A DNA stretch of 64,000 nt from Casuarius casuarius (taxonomy: Eukaryota > Chordata > Aves > Casuariiformes > Casuariidae), in the NCBI GenBank assembly GCA_003342895.1, contig PTFA01000197.1, forward strand, positions 1,796,197 through 1,860,196, in the 5' to 3' direction. Positions 47,601 through 60,300 of the stretch are shown here, one piece after another (the stretch's first letter is position 1; the number at the start of each line of letters is the position of its first letter). The position numbers and the translations under genes are program-made. Below the pieces are notes generated by a model. The model searched no databases. It was not told where the DNA came from and saw only the letters and a program-made list of their open reading frames with translations.

Positions 47601-49800
47601 GAAGATCAGTACCTGTTTTTATGGCTACCCTGACCCCCCTGATAAAACACCCTACACAGCAGGATGTGGGCATGTGCTACAACCAGAACTGGTTACTGCT
47701 GCTTGCCCACAGAGAACAGCATTCAAATGCTATCGACCAAAGGCTGGAGTGAAGCCAAAGGCCTATGGGGAAACGCTCCAAAACGTCTCCTGCCTACAGT
47801 TATCCAACTGTAGGAAATTATCTTCTTGCATCCTGGAGCTCCCCTTCAGCTTGTTTTCTCCTCATCACCATAGCTAAATTGGCCTGCTGTACTCTACTGA
47901 ATCCAACACACCTATATGCATCTGTACTTCACTTTGATGGCTGACCAACCTACTGCACCTCAGTAAGTCTCATAACACCCAACTACAGTTTTGATCCTCG
48001 CTACAACCCCCCCCCCCCCCAAGACCTCTATCCCTTGCATGCTATTTACTCTCTGCAGTCCTAGCCTCACCTTCCACAGGCCTGATTCTCCCCTCCACGC
48101 TGTTGCACTCTGATACTCCCCCACATTCCTGTCCCCTTTAAAGCAGGTGACCAGCTTCCTCTGCAAAGCTCAGTCACACCTTCACATTTACGTCACAGCT
48201 TTATACATAAGACCCGTCTTCTCATTACAACACCTTCAAAATGCATACCACACTCTGCAACCCTAATAACTTCTTGCATCTCTCAAGAACAACCACCTTT
48301 CCCATTTGATATAACTCCATACCACCACCCTCCACCACACACAACAGGCTTCTCTTCTACCTTCTGCCTTCCCCACCCCTGACCATTTTGACCACTCTTA
48401 CCCCTTTTGCTCCTCATACCCGGGCCACTCCCTAGCAAACTCAGTCACTTCTGTCTCCCTTTTTCATTCTGGCCTCCTCGCGGTCTCATTCTACCCTTGG
48501 ATCAAACTGCAAACATTACACCAGTAACCCAAACACACAACTAACAACTAGTACATGCAACACTTCTGTTCTGCTGTGCACCGTACCACAACCGATGTGC
48601 AATTAATTTTAAGCAAAAAGCCTGTTTAACTTTTGTTTTCTCAATGTTTTAATTATTTTTAGAAACACAGTGAAAAACATTTCGTGAAGTAATAAGCCTT
48701 TTCTCCCCAAATCTGTCTGTCCAGACTTGTCTGCTCAAATCACCAGCAGAATTTGAATCCAGAACACTTATATCCCCACCACAAAGCTCTAGCATTTGAG
48801 CCACAGAGATGATAATTATCCCTCTCTGGTCCAGCATCTAGAGAGGACTTTATTCACAGTTTGTCAATGAGTTACAAACTATTTGCCAGACAGAAACAAA
48901 ATACTGCAGATCAGCAAAACTGTTTCCTTGCCTTCGGAAGGAAGCATGAACTAGTAAGCAGGCTAACTAAATCACAGACTTGATAGATTCACTCTAGGAG
49001 ACAACACAAGACAAATGGAAAGACCTGACTCTACCTTATTACGGACCCGGCTGTTATTCTCAACCCTGCCAGAGCTGAATTTGTGCAAAGTTTTTTATAA
49101 AGTATTTGTGGCATGGCAATGAGTCCATGCTTGACTGACTTCTAGGGTCTGATTGTAATATTTCAGTCAGAAACGAGTACACCGAGATGTAAGGGGCAGG
49201 CTGTCGAGCTGAGACAGGAACTCAGCCCCAGGCTCTGTGCACGCTCCTCCAGGCAAAAGGCTCCAGGATCTGCTAATCTGCAAATATGGAGTCTTTAATG
49301 GGCAGCAATTTGGCCGCCTTGGCGGTGCAGCAGAACAGGTAACCGGACTCACGTCAAGCAGAAGACAAGCCATGTGGCCCATTACAAATGAGGGCTCTTG
49401 CTCGCTCTCGGGAGCTGCTCCCCACTGTTCCCCACTCACAGGGTTTGAACACTTCTCATATCTGACAACTCTCCGGGTCCCAAGGCCACGCTCCACCACC
49501 ACGTCTAACTACCTTGTCCCTATACGTACCACGTCCCGTCCCCCCCAAGACATGCCACGTCCCCTGAGAGCAGACACTCTCCGACACCCTGGCACCTCAC
49601 TAGTCCCGCTCCTTCCCCACCATGCAGGTTGCGGTACCTCTGCCACATGGGCAGCTGGCAATGGGGTGGCACCGGCTTAACGCAGCGACACTTCCAGTTA
49701 ATACACGGCAATTCTGTGATTAACACTCTCCCCTCCAGCCAGACCCCCTTCCCTTTCCCCCCCACCAAGCAGGACATAAAAGCAGCATTTAAAAAGTTAA
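44632..49800 (-). other. ZC3H7B 5' intron
   Basis: DNA between the first coding exon and the CpG-rich block taken as the promoter. No exon is recognised. A second C/T-biased stretch (about 47,950-48,500, with a C14 run at 48,007-48,020) may be another decayed LINE. The non-coding first exon lies somewhere upstream, but its splice donor could not be fixed. Confidence 0.5.
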
Positions 49801-49844
49801 AGCCCCGGGTGGGTTTTCACACGCGTGAAGCAGCGGCTCCCTCG

Positions 49845-50045
49845 CTCCCCTCCCCCCACCCCCGGCGTAGGCCGCCGATCCCCGGCCTCGCCTAGCGGCC
49901 GCCGCGGGCCGCAGCGCCACCTCGCCCGACCGCGGCCGAGAGGGGCCGGCGGCGCCTCCCCGCGCCCCGGCGGCACCCCCGGGGCCTGCAGGGCCGCGGG
50001 GGTGGGGTGGTCTCCCGCGGCAAGGGGCAGCCAGGCTTTCCCCGG
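49845..50045 (-). promoter_or_regulatory. CpG-rich block, likely ZC3H7B promoter/first exon
   Basis: Dense CpG dinucleotides in otherwise AT-rich surroundings, about 5.2 kb upstream of the ZC3H7B start codon. On the minus strand a TATA-like ATTTAAAT lies at 50,110-50,117, with the island downstream of it, as expected for a leftward transcript. The start site and first exon boundary are inferred, not seen. Confidence 0.5.
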
Positions 50046-50119
50046 GAAAAAAAGCAAAACAAACCCAAACGTACTCTTCCTCCTTCCCCAGCCCGCCCTT
50101 CCCCAACCCATTTAAATAA

Positions 50120-53100
50120 AAACCGCACATTTCCAGGAGCCTGGGAGGCTACTTTAAGGGAAGAAAGAAGAAGAAAAAAAAGATACCCTCCCCCTTCTAC
50201 CCGGAAACCGTATAAAGCATCAAAGATTTCTTGTTTAGAAAAAAAAAAACTTCTTATTTGATAAACTTTACAAGCCCCTAAGGAAGGTGCATCTGGAAAG
50301 CCATTCCACAAGGGCTGCTTTGCTGCTTCATGGGGTTTATACCAAGTAAGAGGGGGAAACTGCAGGCTAAATACAGATCTTGAACAGAGCTTTGAAATCT
50401 TAAAACCACAAACCGGCACAAGCACAATTAATACTAAGTTTTTATTATAAACCCAAGGGCTTTTTTCGCTGGCTGTTCACTTTTAGTCTACTACCACATT
50501 TTTTTCCGGGGGGTGGGATTAGGATCTCTGACAATTATTTTTTTGCAAACCCCACATTTTTGGCGGAAGAGTGGGGGCAGCTTCAAAATCCCGTCGATAT
50601 AATTTTTCTCCACTTTTAATTGGCAATTACAAAACGTTTCCTCTATGCAGTTACTATTTGAAATGTTTACTTTTTAATGAAGCAACATCAAGATTTTCTT
50701 GTTTCTCAAGTCCACCCTTTATACATACATAAATACATTTATATCTACATATATACATTTGGTTTAAGAAAAAATAACCCTCCCCCCTGAAATAATAATA
50801 GTAAAAGACTCACCTCTCTCCTTGGGTTCCCCCCCACACACTATGTATAACTTTTCTTGATAAATGGTATTATATTACTAGAAATATTATTAAAGTATTA
50901 TTACTATAAGTAATAATAATAGTAAGTGTTATTTAATTATAGAAGGAAGCATTCTGCTTCTGGATCGGCTGCCCCTGCAGCTCCCTCCATGTGCCTCCTG
51001 ATCTCTTTACTTTCATTTCCAGGTCTCTCTCGCTCGCTCGCTAGCTCTCTCAGCTGCACCAGCAAGAGAAAATGCCTCCCTGCATATCCTCTGGGCCCTA
51101 GAGGCTACCGGTTTCCATTACAAAAATTCATACATCTTCCCTTGTGGTTGTTTTTGAAATTCTTTTCACGTGAATTAGCTTAAAAAAACCCCACACGCTT
51201 AACTATTTGAAGCTCATTCTTATTTTAATAAGATAATTTCCTCGTTGCCGGTTGTCTGTCTTTGTTGACGTACCCCAAAAGAAAGCAAAAGATCCAAAGC
51301 TGCCTTTGCACAGTAATTTATGCATGTGAGGTGCAGCAATGAACTGAACTGAATTACGAGATCCTCATGGGATAATCACACCCATGAAGTGACCCTTCTG
51401 CCCATACATACATGTTTGCTGGGGTGGGCGCAGAGCAATTACAAACAGCTTATTTAGTCCATCCCACGCTGCTGAGGGATTTTCCTGGATACAATATATT
51501 CTAAAAATATTTAGTTAATAAACCTTTTATGTGGAAGAAATACACAGTGTATATATAGTACATATCATTATATAATTATATATATTTTGTATATAATATC
51601 ATTACATAATATTATATACAAATATAATGCATATATATTTATATATTTATAAAAATGTTTTTATATATATGTATTTAGGTGCTTTTTTGCAATCTGATTT
51701 TTGGTTTGTTTTCCCAAATCATCAATATTCCCAAGAAATGGCCTGATTCTCCGCAACACTCCATGCAGGCGGAACCCCAGGAATGGATTTATCATCATTT
51801 ATTCTTGGGTCATGGGAGATTATTGTGAACAGAGAGAAACACAGACCCTCTTAGACAGGAGTTTCATCCATCCCTGCCCAGCTGCAATATCATTAACTTC
51901 AAATAACCCTCTGGAATGAGTTACATGCTCAGCTCCTAATCCACCCTCCCTAGTAGGCTAGGTTTTCCTCTCCCTAAGGATTTTGTCTACCCTCGGATCG
52001 TAATTTCCAGACTGACACTGGTTTAAATTATCACCTCTTTTCAAATGTAATCAGTGATATGTTTACCTTTCAGTGTCTCACTTGTCTATTTACAGCGACC
52101 CAAAACAGTGTCACTTTGTGCTTTGCAGATAAATAACTCAGACAATGTTCAGATGCAGGTAGCAAGTATTGTCTGAAATGTATTAAACCTGCTTAATATA
52201 ATATTGAGTGGGAATGACTTCTGGCAGCTCTGTCGACATAATAAACTTTAATAATAATAATTTATGATGTATAGGCTGTGAATTATATAATGTACCATAC
52301 AACATTGGAGAACACTTTCTTATACTGCTCACAGTATTTAACCACAATGTACTTTTTTTTAGATATTCATTATGTTCTCTGATACAATCCAAAGATGACT
52401 GTTATTTTTAGATAGGATGATATTTATTTTTTGTTAACTATTCAGCGATTTGTTATCTCGTATTCTTAGACAATGATATTGTGACAATGATGAGTCCAGC
52501 CAAGTTGGGCCCCCACTGCAGAAGGTGCTGTGCAAAATGTACATTAAATGACAGTCCCTGTTGAGGGGAGGCTTTAGGCAGAAGGAAGGTGGAGCAGGCC
52601 TGGCGGAGATAGATTAACATGGGGAGATCTGACATGTCATAGGAAGGGGAGCGCCATGGAGCCAGTAAGCTTCAGATGAGTCACAGTGCCTAAGAAGCCT
52701 CCAACCCTGCTGTGAGAGTTGAAAGTCTGAAAGGCAAGACATAGCAGCTGCATGAGAGGAACAAGAGGGTTTAGGGGGAATTGAGGAAAAAGTCAAATGA
52801 AAACAGAATCTATACATAATCAGGAATTATACTGGAATAAGTACAATTCTTTTATTCGAGAACATTCATTTTTTAAGATTGAATTTCCTCACTGAATGTC
52901 AGATTACACTCTCTTCCACCTCAATTTTTCTTTGCTTATAATAGTGAGGGCTGTCTCACAAAGTCATGATCCAGCATGTATTTCTCCACTCATGAATAAC
53001 ATCTTTCCTTACTGATTAACATCAAAATTCTCATAATTTGCAAATGAGGTTATCTAGGTCTAGTATGCACATAGTCAGCGGAGTCAAAAGGTGGCAAATT

Positions 53101-54200
53101 ACTACTATGAACTGAGTTATAGTTGCATAAAACTGAGTTTGATTTGTGAAGCTGTTCCTTTAAGGAGAAGGAATCTGCTGCAATGGCGTAATACACCTTT
53201 AGTCCAGTATAGCTGCATCCACAATTGAAGACTTTGTTCTTGCCCTTTTGGCCCATGTAGTTAGACAATACTTGGGAGAAAAATAGAGAATGGAATGAGA
53301 TAGATTTGATATGATCCTGGTTTTTTGCTAAAGATCAGGAGGAACAAATAACAAGGGCCAATTTCCTTGCTCATAATTTCTGAGTTCAGGCTCCCTCTCA
53401 AGATCACACTAATTTCTCTCCTCATCTGTTCTACATTTTTGATAGCTTTATGTTCGTTACACACAAGCATAATCTAGTTGGTGCCTCCAACTTCTCCCTT
53501 TTCTTCAGTTGCAAGAGAAACTCCCGTTACTACTTATGAGTTAGCTTTAGCTCAAGCTTTCCATCTGGTTGCTGTAGCAGTTGGTGGCTTTTATTTTTTT
53601 GGCTGTCATGTTCCATAAAGAAACTTGTTTATTTTATTTTCCCAGAATGAAGAAGGACTAGCCTGCCCTTCAGCCTCAACATAACCTCCTGTGTCATTCA
53701 GTATTGCCAGTTACTGACAATTTTTTTCTTGGGTCTGGATAAACAACATTTGATATCGTTTCTTAAAACCCCAGTCTTAGAATAATGAGAGAATGAAAAA
53801 ATGACTCTGTGATGTTTTGGGACCAAACAGCAGAATAAATCCAGCCAATTGCAGATCTCAATACTCATACTGATCTCACCAGGTACCTGCAGCTGCCACC
53901 TGAGATTGAACCACCGCAAATATCCATAGGTCGTAACTTAGCCAAAGGGATCAAGTTAAGACGCACTGCGCAAACATGCTGCAGTAGCAGGCAGGCTTAT
54001 GCACAACTTATATTGTCCCATCATATATACTTTTAATTTTATTCCACTACTCAGAGAAAAATGCCACACACGGCGTAGCAGTGGGGGGAACAGCATGTGT
54101 CCAACACCCCATGTGCGACACAGGGAGAGCAGCCATGTGCCTATCTGTACACACATGTGCTCCTCCCGCTCCCCCGGACCCCTTCCACGTGCTCAGGGGC
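50120..54200. other. AT-rich intergenic DNA between the two promoters
   Basis: AT-rich and low in CpG, including a TA-rich low-complexity segment at about 51,545-51,670. No exon, RNA gene or mobile element is recognised. Confidence 0.55.
51545..51670. repeat. TA-rich low-complexity tract
   Basis: Almost entirely A and T, with many overlapping ATATA runs. Probably a decayed TA microsatellite. Confidence 0.8.
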
Positions 54201-54343
54201 GCCCTGTCCCACGGGACACCGGAGGAGAGAGCGAGGCCCCACTCCCGACCCCGCCCGGAAACCCCAGGCCCCGGGCCTAGGCCGCCACCCCACGGCGGGA
54301 CTGCGCGCCAGGCATGCCGGGAACCACCGCCCCTCCCCGCAGA

Positions 54344-54363
54344 ACTACATCGCCCGGCGTGCC
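54344..54363 (+). promoter_or_regulatory. ZNF143-like motif
   Basis: ACTACATCGCCCGGCGTGCC resembles the ZNF143/THAP11 element, whose consensus is close to ACTACAATTCCCAGCATGCC. A reversed half-copy (TTCCCGGCATGCC on the minus strand) lies at about 54,311-54,323. The match is by eye. Confidence 0.45.
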
Positions 54364-54482
54364 CCGCGCCCCGTGACGCAGCACGGCACCCGTAGCTCCG
54401 CCCGCGCATGGCGCAGGCTGCCGGTGGCCTGCAGCACGCCGACACTCACCGCCTCGCGTGGGGCGGCGGGGGACGGCTTTTG

Positions 54483-54490
54483 TGACGTCA
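54483..54490. promoter_or_regulatory. Palindromic cAMP response element
   Basis: A full TGACGTCA site, the consensus for CREB/ATF factors, placed 11 bases before a CCAAT box inside the CpG island. A weaker TGACGCA lies upstream near 54,374. Confidence 0.7.
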
Positions 54491-54500
54491 CTCCAGACAG

Positions 54501-54505
54501 CCAAT
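54501..54505 (+). promoter_or_regulatory. CCAAT box
   Basis: AGCCAATCCG fits the NF-Y consensus. It is about 180 bases before the putative exon 1 donor of RANGAP1. Confidence 0.6.
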
Positions 54506-54559
54506 CCGAGAGGGGAGAACAAAACTGCCGGCTTTCAAATCCTCCGCCTCCCCCCACCT

Positions 54560-54682
54560 CCCCTTCCCCTCGTCTGCCGGCGGCGGGAGACCTGGGGCGA
54601 CGCCACTCGGTCGCCTCCACCGGCAGCGAGCGGCGGCCCCAGCGCGCGGCGGCGGCGCCGCCAGCTCCCTCGCGGCGCGGAG
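54560..54682 (+). other. RANGAP1: Putative non-coding first exon of RANGAP1
   Basis: A GC-rich segment downstream of the CRE/CCAAT cluster ends at a good donor, GCGGAG|GTGAGG (54,682/54,683). The first coding exon has 27 bases of leader after its acceptor, so an upstream leader exon is required. The 5' boundary is a guess. Confidence 0.5.
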
Positions 54683-54761
54683 GTGAGGCGGGGCCGCGGC
54701 GGTGGGCGGCCGTTGGGTGAAGCGGGGGCGCGCGAGGCGAGCTGAGCTCGCGCCTGCCGCT

Positions 54762-54762
<1 letters not shown>

Positions 54763-54799
<37 letters not shown>

Positions 54800-54912
54800 G
54801 GGGGGGGGGGGGGGGCGGGGCGCCCCCCCCCGCCCCCCCCCCCCCCCCCCCCGCCCCTCGTTTTGGGGGGGGGGGGGGCCCGGGGACGCCCCCATGTGCC
54901 CCCCCCCCCCCG
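54763..54912. repeat. Long C and G homopolymer runs
   Basis: About 35 C followed directly by 18 G, then further C- and G-runs to 54,912. A separate G16 run lies at 55,008-55,023. This may be real low-complexity DNA or a homopolymer error in the assembly. Confidence 0.9.
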
Positions 54913-55448
54913 GCTAGGGGACGCTCCTGCGCGTGGCCTGTGGGCGCGGGTCACGCGTGCCCGGCCGCAGCCCTCCCGGCGTCACGGCGGGGGCCGCCCC
55001 CGTGCGTGGGGGGGGGGGGGGGGTGCGGCTTCTCCAGGCGGTCAGGCCCGTTATGTGGGGCCGCGGGGAGCAGGTGGGTGTCGTGGCGGCAGCGTGGCCG
55101 GTGCGCGGCAGCTTCCTTGGGAGAAGAGAGGAGCCATTAGCCGTCATTAAGGGAAAGCCGCGCTGGGAGCCTGTCAGGGACTGGCCGGAGGGTAACCTTG
55201 TGCTGTCACCGGGTTTCCCTGGGAGCGGCTGTGGGGCTCTGCGCTACCTGGAGTGCAGAACAGTCCCCCCTTAGGCTGTATGCTTGATGGTCAGTATCTT
55301 GTCCATTAGCCTGGGTAAACTATTATAAATAAAGTGTTCAGCTAAAGTAACTTTGACCATCAGGAAGTGTACAGCGTTATATAGTGATTAAGTAATGAGG
55401 AAACCTCTCCTCAGGCATTTCTAGAGCTTTTTTTATTTGCCAAGAATA

Positions 55449-55491
55449 NNNNNNNNNNNNNNNNNNNNNNNNNNNNNNNNNNNNNNNNNNN
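55449..55491. other. Assembly gap (43 N)
   Basis: Undetermined bases in RANGAP1 intron 1, followed directly by a T-run. Confidence 0.99.
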
Positions 55492-57188
55492 TTTTTTTTT
55501 TTAAAGCTTTCCTTGCAGAAGAGCTGGCAGTGAAGAGACCTCTGGTAGGTTAACAATTGGGTGTGGCTGATGTGTTTGCAATAAAACATACTTCAGGATG
55601 TGATGGAGAAATGCTGTGTTGAAATTAGGAAGTAGTCCATGTATAAGATGAAGAAAGAAAAAAGGGATTTAAGGAGAAGAGAAGTGGAGGGAGGGAGTAT
55701 GCTTGTAGAATAAAAAAGAACATTACAATAGAACATGGAACTTGTTTTTAAGCAGTTGGGTGATGAGATACTCAAAGATAAAGTTGTGAATTCATCTAGG
55801 TGAATAAACTGACCTCTCTGGGTCCTATCTAACTTTTGTTCCTCTGTGGTAAAGCCTTTGTGGGTTGGAGAACATCCTCTGTTTCTTTCTTCTCTTTGCT
55901 GTTGGATTGGAAGAGGTTAGGGATGTCTGTCAGCATGGTGCCTGAGTGGCCTGATAGGGGTGGAGTAATCTATTTGAGCATCTTTCTGCTAGCAACACCT
56001 ATCTGAGAGGATGGCCATCTTGAAATGGTGGTGTTGATGAACTTTGGAGATTGCTCCCCTCCCCCTTCCCAGGTATCCAAAGGCCATACTAAAGTTCATA
56101 AACCTGAAAAGAAGGCACTACCTGGGCAGAGCTGGAGTCCGGTCCTTTTATAGCCAGGTAGCAGGAGGAAAGGGTGTATGTACAACTTTCATTTAGGGGA
56201 TGTCTAAAACCATCCCTATTGCAGAGGCTTAAAGAGCAGCAAGCTTTTGTGCCCACCTTGCAGCCATACAAGAATGGAAGGGGTCCAGTTTTCTGCTGTT
56301 GCAGAGATAAACTTTCATCCCTGTTAACACCTGAAATTTGTTTTAGAAGTCTGTTTCTTTTAAGCACTAGCCACTTGTAGTCCCTTATTTCAGTGGAAGT
56401 GGAAAGAAACCATGAAACCACCAAAGAAATATGCTCTGTTTACCCTACTTAATAAATGGGGGGAGGGGGGTGTCAGTCACTTCAGAGTGATTGATAGTCA
56501 TCAAATAATGATTTATGGGTGCTACTAGCCATGGCGAGCATCAAATTTGTGCCTACAAGTGAAATGTTCACTAATTCATCATCAGTGTCATGGCATTCTG
56601 TTTAATGTGTTTGAGTACAACTCTGTGGGGCATCCAAAAGAAAGCAAGCCCACAAATCTGCGTGAGACTGTTGTAGCTAATACACATGATGTTTTTCAGC
56701 AGCTCAGTAATTCTGGAACTGTGCTGACATGAGCACTACTGGGGATATAACTGAAAGGGGAAAACAGTTGTATTCATTCTAATTTGATTTGGAGAAGAGG
56801 GGAAATATGCAGCATGTATAACTGAAGGATGAGGTTTGGGTAGAAAAGAATGTTACACCTTCATTGTGAAAGTGTTGCACACACAACAGTATCTTAATGT
56901 GGTCTTGGTAGGTAGTTTTAGCTATTGGCTGTTTATGAAGTGCAGCAACTCCATCAAAACATAAGCCTCTTCAGGACTGGAAGAATCAACAGCATCTGAC
57001 TTTGAAATGTTAATCTGGCCAAGCTGTCATGAGTGAGCTATGGGGAAAAACACTAATGACACTGAAAATTCAATTAGATATCTCAGGAACCAAAACCAAA
57101 TTAGTGTTTAAATATAAGACAATTTATTAATATAGATTATGTGTTGTAGTTTGCTTTTCTAATGTTGACAATTTCTTTTAATTAACAG

Positions 57189-57327
57189 CTTGTAAAGTTT
57201 GGGAAAGCAGAAAAGATGGCATCAGAAGACATCACTAAGCTTGCCGAGTCACTTGCCAAAACCAAAGTGGGTGGAAGACAGTTGAGCTTTAAAGGCCAGA
57301 GCCTTAAACTCAATACAGCAGAAGATG
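57189..57327 (+). CDS. RANGAP1: RANGAP1 coding exon 1 (start codon)
   Basis: The acceptor is TTTAATTAACAG. There are 27 bases of 5'UTR (57,189-57,215), then residues 1-37 plus one base, and a donor GTAAGA. The start is the only ATG that gives the conserved N-terminus MASEDI. Confidence 0.96.
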
Positions 57328-60300
57328 GTAAGAGAAAATATCCTTGTGTTGAGGAAGTGTCTCCCTGTAATTATAAAGTCTTGCAGTAAACCTCCAGCTC
57401 ATCTTGCATGTCCAAGTTGTCATGTTAGCTGTGGTGCAAGTTACTTAGTTACAGCTACTTCTGACAGAGATACTTCCTTCTCCCAAGCTGCTTCAACCTG
57501 GTACTCTGGCAATGCTACTTGCTGGGGGACTTGGGGTTTGGCTCTCTAGTGTATAGTTCTTGTTTTCTTGATGTTCCTGCTTTTGACAACCACTGTGTTA
57601 GATGTCAATTCTCATTTTAAAAACACTAAGCAACATCACAGTGCATGGAGCAACTGCATGTTTTGAAGACTCCCATAGAGGAATGGGTTGATATACTAGT
57701 CTCCTGCCATAGTGCCTTTTTTTTCCAAACTGTGATTCAGTCTTAGACTCGTGGTTTTTATGGAGCCTGTCTCTTGCTGTTGTGTGTGTTTCCCAAGGAA
57801 CAATGTCTGTCTTGCAGTGGCTGTTAGTGTTGTAAATTCCTGCACTATAGCTATATATATACACACAGGTCAACATTCCTACCACATCAAGAAACATTGT
57901 GTTCCTGAGGGACTATTCTTTGGAATAGTGTGTACTTTTTTTTTTTTAAACAGAAGATTACTCTTGAGTTAAATTGCTTCTCCCTGCCCTTGTGTTTGCT
58001 GAACAGGCATCTACTTTTGTCAGTCATTGGGAACTTCTTATTGTTGATGGGACACCCATCCCTATCACCTTTTAGCCTGGTCCTTGCATCTTTGTAGATG
58101 TATGCACTCCAATTCCTGGACTATGTGCTGGATAGCAAATGAATCAGACTTACTTTTGTAAATATGAAGATGGCTATTGGATAACAGAACTAGAAATATG
58201 TTGTGAAAAGGGAGAATGGGGAACAAAGAAAACATTCTCTCTAGCGACCTGACACTTCAGCTCTGTTCTCCATTACTGTTTCATGATTCTTTTCAAATAA
58301 TGTTGCTCAGCAGTTTTGGCTGAGGGTAGACTTGAGCAAATGCATCAGAGTGTTACTGTGGTACCTAAGATGTTAGGTAAAAGGCCAACAAAACTGTCTC
58401 TTCTTTGCAGCTGAAGAAGTGATCAAACAAATAGAGGAATTTGATGGCCTGGAAGCATTACGTCTAGAAGGCAACACAGTAGGTGTAGAGGCAGCAAAGG
58501 TCATTGCCAAAGCCTTGGAAAAGAAGTCAGAGCTCAAGGTGAGATCCTCAAGTGGGTGGTGAAAGGAGAGAAGTACTGTAGAAATACTGAAGGCCTATTT
58601 ACACTCTTCCCACAGCAGCTTGCCTTGAGTTGGCCTCAAAACTCACTTTGTTCTCCCAGTAGGAAGAACAACCGTATGAAAATGTGGCAGAACTTGGGGA
58701 CTTTGGGATAGTGGGAACATGTTGTGTATTCAGAACTGGTTCTGTTTTGGAATGCTCCCAATCTTAAAGCTGAGAAGCTGTCCAAGGAAGAGCTTCTCAG
58801 GAGAGGTGGCATCTGTAAACAAAGAACTGTGTAACGAAAGACCAAGAGAAGTTATGTTCTAATGGAAAAGCTGGGTCAGATCTTCTGTCTGCTTAAGGAG
58901 GAGTCTTCAAAGAATGCCTGAATATTGAAGAAATAATGGAGGAAATGCGCAAGGAGATTTTTCTGTGCCCTCACTATGCTTCCTACTACTGTTCTAGCCT
59001 AATGTTAGAAGGGTGCTGTGCTGCTAGAGGCACTGTCCTTTGCAGAAAAGGAGTATGAGATGTTGATTTGCATTAATCACCCAGGTGTGGTTTTTGAGTA
59101 AGTCCAGATTGTTGGGCTCCATACCTTAAGAAAATCCACATTCCTAATATATCCTTCAGTTTCCTGCTACTTTTTCCTGTGGGAATTTTGTTAGCAGAAA
59201 AAAATTACAAGTTGAATGCAAGCAAAAATTCTTGTGTAGTGTTATTTGCCATATTCATTTCAGTGGCTTTATTTCCTTGCAAGTGAAGTAATTACGTTAG
59301 TTTTCATAGCTCTTCAGTATAATCAAATGACAAGTCCAAGGGAACACAGACACTACTAAGTTGTCCCCAGTGGTGCAATGCGGCTTATGTGTAAACCTCT
59401 GTACAACTGTGTTGTAAATATTTTAATGGCTTCTCTTCTGTCTGTATGCGTTTCTTCTAGAGGTGTCATTGGAGTGATATGTTCACAGGGAGGCTAAGGT
59501 CTGAGATCCCTCCTGCTTTGGTAAGTAAAAACTAGATCAGAGACTTTGACTAATATAACTTCTTTTCTCACCTGTCATGCTTTCTGTGGGAGTATGTTCC
59601 TAAGGCTTTGTTAGCACACTTTGTTAGCACAATCTTCTCTATGCTGCTAACACTAAGTGTCTCAGAATAGGTGAGTGGCTTTGTGCTCCTTCTGTATGAG
59701 ATGGAGAAGAGTTGATAAAGGGCCAAACACAGGTCCAAACTAGTGAAGAAGCTTATTCTGGAGAAAACGAACATCTTCATGCTCAGATAGGTAGTGTGGG
59801 AACTAAGCTTTCTAAATAAAAGCGTATGGCCTTCTCTTCCAAGAGCGTTACAGAAACCCACCACCACTGACTTCTGCAGAGCAAGAACATGATAAACTCA
59901 ACAGAAGGAAGATATTTTCCTTGAAGCAGTGTAGAGGGGAGAGTCACTTTGAAAAATGAATATTTGACCCAGAAGGATGGGAAAGCTTCTTGATAACTGC
60001 CTTGCAGTTATCCTTAGTAATTTGCTCAACTCCTTCTCCAGCTTCAGCCATAAAGCTTTATTTTCCCTTGCAACTTTGCAGAATGCCTTCAAAGCAGAAA
60101 TTCCATTGCAGCATCACTAACCACTGCAGTCATACTGTCACTAAAAGTCAGTCCGTTCTCTCCTCACCCCTCCTGCCATCTGTTTCCTCACAGATCTCTT
60201 TGGGAGATGCACTCATCACTGCTGGAGCCCAGCTGGTGGAGCTGGACCTGAGTGACAACGCCTTTGGGCCAGATGGTGTGCGTGGCTTTGAGGCGCTGCT

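Larger units (their letters stand above)
54220..55130 (+). promoter_or_regulatory. CpG island, likely RANGAP1 promoter
   Basis: Very dense CpG sequence ending about 2 kb upstream of the first RANGAP1 coding exon. It holds a palindromic CRE (54,483-54,490), a CCAAT box (54,501-54,505) and two ZNF143-like motifs. The arrangement is typical of a TATA-less housekeeping promoter, which suits RANGAP1. Confidence 0.75.
54683..57188 (+). other. RANGAP1 intron 1
   Basis: It starts in the CpG island, holds the C/G homopolymers and the N gap, then becomes ordinary AT-rich intron ending in TTTAATTAACAG. No additional exon is recognised. Confidence 0.5.
57328..60193 (+). other. RANGAP1 introns 2-4
   Basis: Outside the two small exons, no coding signal, RNA gene or clear repeat is recognised. 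Confidence 0.55.

Noticed and set aside
54240..55150. Several long open frames across the CpG island on both strands
   Set aside because: GC-rich sequence lacks stop codons by composition; the peptides are Pro/Gly/Arg low-complexity.
55760..55812. GTGATGA ... CTGA resembling snoRNA C and D boxes
   Set aside because: Spacing is short, flanks do not pair as a terminal stem, and no D'/C' boxes are visible.
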